The notes under the pieces were generated by a model. It was not told where the DNA came from. It did no database searches and saw only the letters and a list, made by a program, of their open reading frames with translations. The position numbers and the translations under genes are program-made. DNA of 64,000 nucleotides from Neospora caninum Liverpool (Eukaryota; Apicomplexa; Conoidasida; Eucoccidiorida; Sarcocystidae). Location: contig NC_018396.1 in NCBI RefSeq assembly GCF_000208865.1, forward strand, positions 4,892,514 to 4,956,513, given 5' to 3'. Shown here piece by piece: positions 22,301-33,900 of the stretch. Numbering within the stretch: position 1 is the stretch's first letter; every line of letters begins with the position of its first letter.

Positions 22301-23893
22301 GGCTCCCTTCCGCAAGTCGTCGCCTCTTCCACTTGCCGACCAGCCTTCTTCTCCTCCTCTTTCTTGGTCTTCCCCTTCTTCTTCCCTTCTTGCTGTTCTT
22401 CTCCTCCTCCTCTTTCTTTGTCTTCCCCTTCTTCTTCCCTTCTTGCTGTTCTTCTCCTTCTCTTCCCTGTTCTCCTCTTTCTTGTTCTTCTCTTTCTTGT
22501 TCTTCTCTTCCTTGGTCTTCTCCTTCGTGGTTTGTTCCCTTTACCTCGACTGCCTCGCCTCCCTCTCGCTGTCAGCTCGCCCTCGATCTTTCGCCGTTTT
22601 CCCCTCTTCGCCGTCTCGCTCAACTCGTCGAGCAAGGGTAGAGCGCCACGAAAGCCTCGTCAGACGCGACTGCACACGCCTCTCTCCCTCTTCTTCTCTC
22701 CTTCCCTCCTTCTCTCCTTCCCTCTTTCTCTCTCTCCCCCTTTCTCTCTCTCCCTCTTTCTCCCGTTCCCTCCTTCTCTCCTTCCCTCTGTCTCTCTCTG
22801 CGTCTGGACGGCGTGACCTTGAGGTCAGACTACAAACGCTGAAGGCGCGAGCGAAAAACCAGAGAAAAAACTGAAGGCTCGGCGAGAGACGGAGGCCTCT
22901 GTGGAGGTTTTCTCGTTTGTGCAGAGCCCGCGAATCGACTGCTTGCAAAACACACGCACACCGAGCGAGCTCGCGTGTGTCTGTCGCGTTTCTTTTCGAC
23001 ATGCGGCGGGTTGCGCGCGTCGCACACACATGCGCCTCGCTGCTTTCTGACTTTGTTCCCTCCTTCGAAAAAGAAAAAACACAAACGGCAGTTGGCTGCC
23101 AGTCTCCACACCTTCTTCCCCTCTTCCCCTTCTCCCTGGAAGCGTGCGACTCGTGATTGAGGTTTTCCTGTTTGCGCGAGAGAGACAAAGTGCGCGAGGA
23201 ACCCGCCGGGAAAAAGAGAACGCGAATCTTTGCGATGTTTGTACCTACACTCCAGGCTGCTGCGCGATTTTCGCGCTGTCTCTCTTTTCCGCGCATGCTG
23301 CGCGTTCTCCAGCGCAACGCCCTATGAACGAAGAGAGCCGGAGCCTTTGCGCCGACCGTCTTCCCGACCGAGTCGCTCAGCGCTGGGGTCTATTTGTGCT
23401 ATCTGGACACCGTGAGAAAGGCCGAGGGGGGGTAAAGCGCATTCACGAGAGCTCGAGCGCTCGAGGTTTCGCATTTCCGCGTTTTGTCTTTTTTGGTTCG
23501 AACGGAAGAGACGCAGGGAGAACTTCTGCGCCGAGAGAGAAAGCTCGCATTTCCGTGCGTCGCTCTTCACACCTCGCGACTCCGAGAGGCGCCCCGAGCG
23601 CAGCGCCTGCCTTCGCTCGGCAGTTTACCTTTTTTTCCCTGCAGAGGATCCCCCTCTGTCGGCTGTCTCGACGCCTTGCCCGTCTCCTCTCCCGCTCCTG
23701 TTCTCGCTTTCATTTTCCTGGCGCCTCTCTCTCGTCCCACCCCTCGCTGTCTTGCCTGTGCACTCTCTCCGCGTGGAAAAAGCGTCTCGGCCCTCTCGCC
23801 GATCCAGACCCGAATCCCGATTCGAACGCTTCCTCTCTCTCCGGTGCTCTCACGCCAATCTCCCGCCTCGCCTTTTCCTCCCCATCTTCCAAA
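22301..23893. promoter_or_regulatory. Divergent intergenic region between PMS2 and MPP-beta
   Basis: 1.6 kb between two divergent start codons, expected to contain both promoters and 5' untranslated regions. It carries a strongly pyrimidine-rich stretch (about 22660-22800, CTCCCT/TTCTCT repeats). No further gene is supported. This is a functional call by position only. Confidence 0.5.
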
Positions 23894-26352
23894 ATGTTTC
23901 GCTTCCTTCCACGGGCTGCCTCCGGCGCCTCGACCGCCCTCAGCGTCCACCGGAGGCGCATCCCTGCTCTCGCTTCTCTCCCCGCTTCCAGCTCTTCTCT
24001 TATCCAAACCCGCAGCCTCTTCGGCGCCGCAGCGGCGACGACGGCGCCAAGCGGCGTCAGTCCTCTCGCGCGCTCTCCGGATCTGTCCATTCCGCAGGAA
24101 GCGTTCAACCAGTCTCCCACGAGTAAGGCTCTCGGACTTGTGCCCCGGCCACACGCGCACAGGCGTGGAAGGCCGGACGATCGGTCCCCGCACTCTCTCT
24201 GACGTCTTCTGTGCTTCCTTTTCCCTTCTCTTCTTCTCCATGTCGCTCGCCAACCCGCACGAAACGAGTCGCAACGCGCTCTCTCTTGCGACACCTTTTT
24301 GGGACTGTTCTCTCTCTCCTCGCTTCTCTTTGCATGCAATCGTCTGATCCAAGAGCGCTCGATTCCGGGGTCGCCACCGGCCGGAAAACTGTGCTCGAGT
24401 CTCTCTCCCCCAGTTTCTCCCCGGTTTCCCCTTTCTTCTCTTCCCCCAGCGGCGCCGTCTCGTCTCGAGTTTGAGGTCAAAAAATCCGTGCTTTTTTTTC
24501 GCACATTCACATCCTGTCGTAGAGAGAGGTACTCTCCGGCGACTCTAAGAAAGAACTCGCGTCGGAACTCCTTCGTTCCCCTCTGTTCCGTTTCTCGCCC
24601 TCTCCGGGTTTTTGGCCTCTGCCTCTCCTTCCCCTGTTCCGTTTCTCGCCCTCTCCTTCCCCTCTGTTCCGTTTCTCGCCCTCTCTTTTCCCTCTATTCT
24701 CTTTCTCTCTCTCCTTCTTTTTCCCTCTCTTGTACCTCTCTTCTGCCGGTTCCTTCTGTCGCTCTTTCTGGCCTCTTTCTGTGGTGCTTCTCGCGGGGGA
24801 CTGCGGCATCTCCTGTGTTTTTCGGATTTCTCGAGTGCTTTGCATCCTCGACCCCCGAGAGGCGGTGACTGCTGCTCTCGTGGCCTGCGACTGTCTGTGT
24901 CTCTCAGTCACCACGACTTTGCCGAACGGGATTCGCGTGGCGACGCAGCGCCTCCCCTTTCACCAGACTGCCACCGTCGGTGTGTGGATCGACAGCGGAA
25001 GCCGCTACGACAGCAAAGAGACGAACGGCGCTGCGCACTTCCTCGAGCACATGACTTTCAAGGTGAGAGAGAGAGAGAGTGGGGCCAGGTGGTAACCCTC
25101 CAGATCCTCCCCTCGCTTTCCAAAAAAGAATGGTGCTTCGGGACTTGTGCGCGAACACCGACGAGCGCAGCCGCCTGTGGTTCCGCCCTTCTTTTCGAGC
25201 GAGGGCCGAGGTGGAGCGTCTCGTCGCAAAAAGCAAGGAGGGGACACACTCTACACGACTCGCTCTCTCCCTCTCGATCTCTGAAGGCGCTGCAGCGTTG
25301 CGTCTGTGGAGTGTTCCTGCATGCAGCCAGCAGCAGGGAAACTCACACTGTCGAGCAGTGTGACCACGTACTCCCCCCTTGCAAGGGTGGGCGGGAGGGG
25401 TTGTGCTCTGCCTTCTCTTGTTTTCTTGTTTCCGTCTCTCTTCTTGCGTTCTCGGCTCGTGTCCGGGGTGTCCTGTGTTGTGTGTCGACTACTCCCGAGT
25501 GCTTCTGTGCCTCTGCTGGAGACCTTCTCTTCTTCCTGCACGACGTTCTTTCTGCTCCGCGTTTTGCAGGGGACCAAGAGAAGATCGCGCATCCAACTCG
25601 AACAAGAAATCGAAAACATGGGGGCGCACCTCAACGCCTACACCTCTCGCGAACAGACAGTGTACGCCTCAGCCTCGCCTCTCATCTCAAAGAAAATTGA
25701 TAAACATCGATCCCTCTTCATCTACTGAGTGGAAAAGCACACTCTGTACATATATATATATATTGTACTTTCATGATGAGTAAGACTGCTCACGTATTGT
25801 TCCTCTAGCTCGCTCAATATCTTCTATATGTAACATTCGCTACATGTGCGTGCAGTGGATTTGTAGGTAAGGTATGTTCATGTCAGGTTTACGTTTTGAG
25901 GTGTTAAGTGAGATGTTTTGTGTCAGCTAGTTCGTTTTGTCCCCTCTTTCACCAGACACTTCAACGAGCAGTGAGAGGCTGTGTCTCTCTCTTTAAGCAC
26001 TTGTTTCGCGTGCGTCTTCTCTGCATGTGGCGGCTTTTCTCTCGGTTGACGCTTTGCCTCTGCGCCGACGTTTTGGCCTTTCCAGCTACTACGCGAAGGC
26101 CTTCAAGAAAGATCTGCCCCAGTGCGTCGACATCTTGTCGGACATTCTCCTCAACTCCACCATCGACGAGGAGGCTGTCCAGATGGAAAAGCACGTGATC
26201 CTCAGAGAAATGGAGGAGGTGGAAAAACAAACTGAGGAAGTCATCTTCGACCGTCTCCACACCACGGTAAAAGGCGCGCCACTTGCCCGTCAATACACAC
26301 ATACACACATATATATGTAGACATATACATACAACTACATTGCATGTATGTT

Positions 26353-26394
<42 letters not shown>

Positions 26395-29033
26395 TGTATG
26401 TGTGTGTAGACATGCGTGCGTACATCTGTATGTGCGTGTGTATACGTCTATATGTCCGTAGAATCGTATATCCACACGCGTGAAGACGTGTGTTTGCGTT
26501 GTGTTTCAGGCGTTCCGAGACAGTCCGTTGGGTTACACGATTTTGGGCCCTGAAGAGAACATCCGCAACATGACTCGAAGTCACATTTTGGATTACATCA
26601 ACCGGAACTACACGAGCGACAGGATGGTCATTGCGGCTGCAGGCGACGTCGACCACAAAGAGCTGACTGCCTTGGTCGAGAAGCATTTCGCCGCAGTCCC
26701 TCAACCGAAAAAGAACAAGATCATCTTGCCCACCGAAAAGCCGTTCTTCTGCGGCTCCGAGCTCCTCCACAGAAACGACGATATGGGCCCCCATCGCCCA
26801 TGTCGCTGTCGGATTCGAAGGCGTCCCGTGGAAGTCCCCCGGTAAGCGAAACGACGGAGAATGGTGCGCAACTTTCTGTACTCTCTGGTGTCTCCTGTCT
26901 TTTTTTTTCGCCTCGCTTCTCTCTTCTCTCTAGTCTGTCTCTCTCTTCTCTCTCTTCTCTCTCTCTTCTCTCTAGTCTGTCTCTCTCTTCTCTCTAGTCT
27001 GTCTCTCTCTTCTTACTAGTCTGTGTCTATTCTCTCGTTCTTCCTCCTCTCTCTCACCGTGTTTTTTCCCGTGCGCGTCCTCTCCCCTGCTTTTCTCCCT
27101 TCTCGTGTGCGTCTCCCTGTTCTCTTCGTTCCCGTGCTCCTCTTTTTTTGTGCTTCCGTGTTTTTCTTTCTACTCGCCTTCTTCTTTGTCCTCTTTCCAG
27201 AAAGGCGGATCTTTGCCTCCGTTGTGCGTGGGCCTTCGCAGATGCAGTGACGTTCATGCTCATGCAGGCGATTGTTGGAAGCTACCGGAAGCACGACGAG
27301 GGAATCGTCCCGGGAAAGGTCTCGGCCAACACGACTGTGAGGAACGTGTGCAACAAAATGATGGTCGGCTGCGCAGAAATGTTCTCTGCCTTCAACACTT
27401 GCTACAGCGACACCGGCCTCTTCGGCTTCTACGCCCAGTGTGACGAAGTCGCTCTCGAGCACTGCGTCATGGAAATCATGTTCGGCATCACTTCCCTCTC
27501 CTACGCCGTAAGCCAAAACGTCACGCAAAAAAGCAAACATTTACATCCATATCTCTCTCTCTATATATATATATATATGTATATGTATATGTATCTATAC
27601 GCATGCATATGTGCGTGAGTAGATGTCTGTCTGAAGATGTGGGGAACTGTTTGCTCGTTCGTGTCGTGGAGGGAGCGTAAACATTTTGATTCTTCCCGTG
27701 CATCTTTTGTCCTTCGATAGAGGGACTGCTCTCTGTGTTTCGTTCACTCGTTTTTGCCGGGCGTCGCGCGGGAAAAAACCTCGAGTGGCGGTGTCCTCTG
27801 TGGTTCTTTCAGGTCACTGACGAAGAGGTTGAACGCGCCAAGGCTCAACTGAAAGTACGCCTTTGCTCTTTCTGCCTCTTTGCTCCCTTCGTCTCGAACG
27901 GACTGTTTCCCTCCCGTGCGTCTTGCGGCGCCCCATCGTACAGCGCGTCGCTCAGCTTTCCAGTAACCCCTGAGTCGTGCGCTCGCCTCTTTCTCTGCGC
28001 CGTCTCCTCCTTGATTTTTCCTTCCTCTCATTCGCTTCTCCCTCTTGCCGCGTGTGCTTGTCTTTCCCCTTTCTTCTTTTCGGTTTTTTCTCGGACGTTT
28101 GCCCGCCCCACCCCAAGGAGTTTCCCTTTCCGCGTCTGGTTCGATGTGTCTGTCCTGCGTAGACGCAGCTCTTGGGTCACCTCGATTCGACAACGGCAGT
28201 CGCTGAAGACATCGGGCGTCAGATGCTGTAGGTGTTTCGCGCACCGGCCTCTGGATGGGGTCTTTTCCGCCTGCGTGCTTCTACCTCTCCACCTTTCCCG
28301 TGCAGCACACCTAGAACATCGCTCGCGATTCCTCTAGCTAAACTCCCAGCTATGACAATTATGATTGCCACGTAACGAACAGACATCACGATTTTAGATC
28401 GGTAGTGTGTTGGAGAGTCGCCTTGTTCTCGTTTCCGTGTCGGAGAACAGAAATCGGAGTGTCGAGAGAGATTTGTCCGCTCTGCGTTTCTCAGTGCCTA
28501 TGGACGACGCATGCCTCTCGCTGAGTTCCTCAAGAGGTTGGAGGTGATCGACGCCGAAGAAGTGAAGCGCGTCGCGTGGAAATACCTCCATGACGCTGTA
28601 CGTCTTTTCCAGTTGACACAGAGAAAAAAGAGCGCGTGTGGAACGGGAAAGAAAAAAGGAGAAAAGAAAAGAGTGTGTGATGGAAAGGGGGGGGGGGGGG
28701 GGTTCTGTTACCTTTCCCCGATGCTAAAGAATGCTAGGGGAAAAGGTGTCTCACTTCCACGTTTGTTTTTTCTTCTGTTTGTGCCCTACACAGTGTCTGT
28801 GTGTGTCTGAGTTGTCTCTCGTGAATTTCGCCTGTCTCTTTTCCTCTCATATCTCTCCATCTCGGCTCTGTAGGCCGGTTCTTTCCAATCGCGCCTTTGT
28901 CCAGTCTCCGTTCAGTCCTGCTGGTCTTTGTTTGGACTTTCTTCAGGAAGTCGCCGTCGCCGGGTTGGGCCCTCTCTTCGGCATGCCGCAACTTATCAAC
29001 ATCCGCCGCGCAACCTTCTGGCTGCGGTACTAG
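23894..29033 (+). CDS. PMPCB: Mitochondrial processing peptidase subunit beta, 10 exons, with apparent 1-base insertion
   Basis: The catalytic subunit that removes presequences from imported mitochondrial proteins; in many lineages it also serves as a core subunit of respiratory complex III. Exons: 23894..24122, 24908..25062, 25570..25661, 26086..26266, 26510..26841, 27242..27507, 27813..27854, 28163..28227, 28495..28597, 28947..29033 (about 516 residues after allowing for the break). The start is ATG in TCCAAAATG. Residues 1-60 are Arg/Ser/Ala-rich and include TRSLFGAA, as expected of a presequence. The zinc site is HFLEH (H120, E123, H124) with E200 in VILREMEE, the same 76-residue spacing I recall for yeast. 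The second M16 domain contains [20 protein letters not shown] and FYAQCDE. Exon 5 is one base too long: five C at 26788-26792 shift the frame between DDMGP and IAHVAV, although both sides align well with the family. Introns contain (TA)n and CT repeats. Confidence 0.93.
26357..26391. repeat. (TA)n microsatellite, MPP-beta intron 4
   Basis: TA run flanked by TGTATG steps, within 26267-26509. Confidence 0.95.
26925..27022. repeat. CT-rich short tandem repeat, MPP-beta intron 5
   Basis: Repeated TCTCTCTTCTCTCTAGTCTG-like units of about 20 bases within intron 26842-27241. Confidence 0.8.
28687..28702. repeat. Poly-G run (16)
   Basis: Sixteen consecutive G in intron 9 of the MPP-beta gene. Long homopolymers like this are prone to length error in sequencing, which bears on the nearby frame break. 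Confidence 0.9.
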
Positions 29034-30350
29034 AGAGAGACGCAGGAAAAAAGAGACACCGATCAGAGAAAACGGGACCGGAGCGGCAAAGAGAACGGCG
29101 AGGCTCCTGTCTCCCCAACCCCACACACGCGGGTGGCGAGGTAGCGGAGAGGAAGCGTCTTTGCCGCAGTTCTGTGACGGCGAGGGAGCGCCGTTGAAAG
29201 AGAGGGGAGAGAGAGGCCACAGTGAGGAAAAGGGGGTTAACAGCGGAAGGAAAACGGGCGGGACAAGGAGGGACAAGAGCGGAAGCAGAGAGTCGAGGGA
29301 CAAGAGACGCCGGGAGAACCAGCTTCAGGAAGGACGAGCAAGACGCAAAGCGTCTGTGTGCTGAGGCGTGCACCGCCTTTCCTCCGTTTCTTCCCCGTCG
29401 GCGACAGCTGGTGATTGGTGTCGCTCGGCCATCTGTTCCTGTCTCTTCACTCGCAATTGTGACCCCAGAGACGCCGCATCCATTCCGGCCTTTCGAGGCG
29501 CGCGCGCGAATCCTCTGCATTGTTGACCGACTTGTTTCGATGCACGGCGTCCGTGCTTTTTCGGTACGTCTCTTCTCGCCCCGTCTGCTCGCCTAGAGCG
29601 GCGAGAGAGGCTCACGCGACGAAGAGTATTTTCGTTCAACTTAAACACTCAACGCTGTCGATGTCTGGGCTCGCGCCGCTCTCTGCGGAGTGTACATCCA
29701 CTCGAGCCACCGGCGCACCCTGAGAGGGGGAGACAGCGTCCGGCGGGCGTTGTGGCTGAGCGGGATAGTGTGCTGCTTTGTCCGCGCTGTGTGTACGGAA
29801 TCTGGGAACAGGTTTTTCGATATCCCTTCCTTTTCGGTGTCGGCGAGAGAAAGCTGGGGAAAGGGACACTTCTTAGTGTATGTACACCGGCGGCGAGTGT
29901 GGAGAGGCGTAGCCACTCTGCCGTAGGTACACCTCAGGAGACTCTCTTCGGGTAGCAGAGGCAGCGCGTTTTTCTCTAGATAGCTTCTGTCTGTCGTCAA
30001 ATCTATGTAGGATGAGGGGCCCGAGAATAGCAGATTTTTAGTGGGGCGGAGTGACAGCCTTCCTTCTTCCAACTACTCACTGTCGAGACGTCCTGGGGGA
30101 TTTTCTGCCGCGAAGGCTGTGCAGCCACGAATGCGGCTGTTTTTACCTTCCCTCTTTGCGCAGAAAGGCCAGTTGGCCCGACAGCGAAACAAACCTCACC
30201 TCTCTTTGGACACAGCCGTGTAGAAAACAAGATCCTCAGCCAGTACAGGGGAGTGTCTGGCCTCAGTTGCGGCATCGTCTCACATGGGCATGCTTATAAA
30301 AGTATATACTTTAAGTATATACATGCATATATCTATGTGCACATAGAATA

Positions 30351-30388
<38 letters not shown>

Positions 30389-30532
30389 CATGCATATATG
30401 GAGATATTTGCACGGAACAGTCCAGAGGGAGCATGCAGAGTAGATGTAGATCGTATACAGGGGGATGCGAGAAGCGGCTTCCCCGGATGGTATATTTCGT
30501 TTTTTGACGGGGAACTTGGAACGTTTCGGCTC
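29034..30532. other. Convergent 3' spacer between MPP-beta and CSN2
   Basis: 3' untranslated regions of two convergent genes, with a TA run at about 30352-30383 and a GTGTATGTACACC element at 29876-29888. No further gene recognised. Confidence 0.6.
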
Positions 30533-30938
30533 TCAGCGATACGGAAGTTGGTTGAGCTGGCGCGTCAAAGCGCTAAGGGAGTCAATCCATTCGTGAACGG
30601 CCTTTTCTTCTTGTCTCTTCGCTTTCTGGTCACTTCCCTCTCGGCCTGCCTCGGAAAGCCCACGTTGATCGCTCGTCTGAGAGGCTGTCTTTGAGCACGC
30701 GTCGTTGAAAGGCGACGCGTCTGTGCAGCCTCGAGACTCTCGCTTGCGCACCTTCAAACGCAACAAACAACATCTACCCCGCAAACTCCACATGAATGCA
30801 TATATATATATATATATATATATTCATACATGTCCATATCTCAGGCAGCGTAAAAAAGGATTTACAGGCATAGGGAGATACGTGTCTGGACAGGACGATC
30901 AGTGGCTCGAGCAAAGGATGCATATATACTTATGTAAT

Positions 30939-30976
<38 letters not shown>

Positions 30977-33900
30977 GGTGGATGAATATGTGTATACGAA
31001 ACATGAACAGACAGTTTATGCTACGCACTTCTAGACACAAGCAGATACGGGGAGACTGTGCTACGCAGATAGACACGTATATAGATTTAGTTACAGAGGT
31101 AGAACGATCGTTACACAAGGAAATAGAGAGAAACTCACACGGAGAAATAAACAGATAGTTACACGTGGAAATAGAGAAAGGTTAAGTTGGATTCAGGGAG
31201 AAGTCTCGATGAGAAGGAAAGTCTTGTCTTACAACGAGCATTTGTCGGACCTCGTCGATTTCCCCGGAGATTCGCCCCTCCGCGAGAGCCTGAACACGCG
31301 CGAAGCGGAGAGGAAAAAAGGCAAAGAGCCCCAACAACATGGTGACTGAGAGGAAAAGAGAGTCAGAGGATGACGAACCCCCAAGCATGTGTGCAGGTAG
31401 CGGCGACCCCAGAGGATCTTTAACTTTCGCCAGCTAGGACGAGCGACGTTCCTTCTTTGTCAGTGTCTCCATTGCTTTTACTCTTCGTCCTAGCGGCCTC
31501 GTCGTTGCGGGAGTCCATGTTCAACTCCCAAGAGTGCTGCCGCACATCTCTTGCCTTAGCAAAACGAAAATCGATGCTTCAGATGTGCACAAGCGTCGTC
31601 CCTACGAATCGTGAAGTCTCTACGTGGTCCTGTGACGTGCAACCTTGTAAAAGCTGGAATATTATAAAAAAAATACGTGGACTTAAAAACCCTAAGCGCC
31701 CGGGCCCCAGGCAGCGACGATGAAATGTGGTGTCTCTCTCTTCTTGTCTCCACTCTCTCTCTGTCTCCGTTCTTCGGCAGCTGGATGACTCTTCTTTCGT
31801 CTCCGTGTTGCTCTTCTCCCTCCTCCCTCACGCGTGAAAAGTATGCCCGTCCAATTTCTGCATCGAATCATCTCTCTGCCTCACACTCAAGCGCCGCACC
31901 TGCCGTCCCATTTGTGCGTGGACGTTTCTATCCCCACCTATGGATACCAACCCGTTTGTGTATAGCCCTATCAACGATTCGCTGCATCTGCTCATCTCTC
32001 TATATCTGCATCCCTCACTGGATTTCGATGCCCTCGTCGCGCGCGTCTTGACTGGCGTGCACTGGTTAACTCGCTTCTTCCTTCCCCAGTCCCTCTCTCA
32101 CTTTGTTTATCTCTCTCTCTTCTGCGTAACTCTCTCTTTCTCTCTCTCTCCTATGTGCAACTCCCTCTTCCTCTCTCTCTCTTCTGTGTAACTCTCTCTT
32201 TCTCTCTCTCTTCTGCGTAACTCTCTCTTTCTCTCTCTCTTCTGCTCAACTCTCCGTTTCTCCCTCTCTTCTGCTCAACTCTCCGTTTCTCCCTCTCCTC
32301 TGTGCAACTCCCTCTCGTTCTCTCTCTCTCTTCTACGTAGCTCTCTCTTTCTTTCTCCCGCTTCGGTTTTTCCTGTTTCGCTCGCCTCTCCCGCGTTGTC
32401 TTCAGCATCTCAAAATGGACCTGTTTTTTTTCGTACCCGTGCAATGGTGCTTCGGACTTCTTTGGCGGTTTGTGCGTGCAGCTCTTCTCGCAGGGTTTGA
32501 AGAGAGACGCACGTGTGCCTGGCCAGAATGGACGGCAGTGCGTGCACGCTGCAAAGAGAGAAACGAAAAACACTCAATCGATAAAATATCAATAGATTGG
32601 CCTACGGTCCCGTACAGACACGCAGGGCACCTCTTTTTCTCGTGTTACAAAGAGAATCCTGAAAAAACAAGCGAGGCGAGACAGATGAAAATTGCTCCTT
32701 TTTTGAAGAGCGGGAAACGACTCAGCCATCCTCCCTCCAAAGGGCTGCCTCCCTTGTCTCCCTTCTCTGCGGTCTTCTCTCTCTCATCCTCGCCGCTTTC
32801 CTCCTTCCAGCAGTACCGGATTGGTTCTACGCTGACATACGAAAACAACAGTGCTCATGACTGCAGCTTCCAAGCAAACGTTTAAACCCGGTAGAATACT
32901 GAAACCCAACACTGTTAGCTGTCTTAAGCAGTCCAGTGGGGTGGAGGTGTACGGCAACCATAAAGAACTCGGTTGTCTGTATCTCTCATAACTGGAGTCA
33001 CATTCTGCATCCTAGGTATTCCACCCTCTCGCTTCTCTTGGTCCTTCTCTCCTCTCCTCTCACTTCCCTTTTCGTTCTCTCCTACCCCTTCCCAGGAGGG
33101 TATGTTCCGTCTCAAAAATCCGTTTGCTTTCCGAGCGTTTTTACCGAATGTTGCCGAGTAGGTCCTCGACAAAGAGGGAGATGTACGCATCGGTCGCTAG
33201 CCCATATTGAGGCTCGGTCAGGAGCTGAACAAAACAAACGCCGACGCAGGGGCATTCTTTCGACGCGTTTTCTGTCTCTTCTTCTCGCCGTCTCCTCCTT
33301 TAGTCTCTGTGTTTTGTCGTTTTCAGAAAGCGCGCGTTTTCTTGCCTACCTCGAGGACGCGCCCCACGTCGTCTGCTTCAAACGCCTCCCTCAGCGCATG
33401 CATCGACGCGACGCTAGGATCCTCCTGAGGAACGGCGGAGCCAGCAGCGATCTAAGATACTTTTGCATGCAAAGGCCGAGGCAAAAACGCATGCGCGTGT
33501 GCTCTGAGACAAAAGGCTCGCCTCGCCATCGATTCACGTTCCACAGAGATTTCCACGAGGCGCACACACGCGCGCACAGCCGTCTCTTATCTGCTCTCCC
33601 TCTTCCGCTCCTCATCAATGTTCTTACTGCATGCATACACTTGTACACGCCACATAGGTACATGGCAAATCTATCTAGACATATATGTAAATTTGACGCA
33701 GGAATGCAAACGGTAGGGCACTTTCAAATGAGTTTCATCCAACAGTTGGTGTTGATATCCAGGAATGTGTAGCAGAGATAGATGCACGTCTCTGTCTATC
33801 TGTGTTTATCTGGATACATGCAAATGTATGCGTGGCTGCCTCATAGGCGCAGAGCCCCGTTAATGTTTGTAGAGCTGCGCGCTCAGTCATGCAAGCACAA

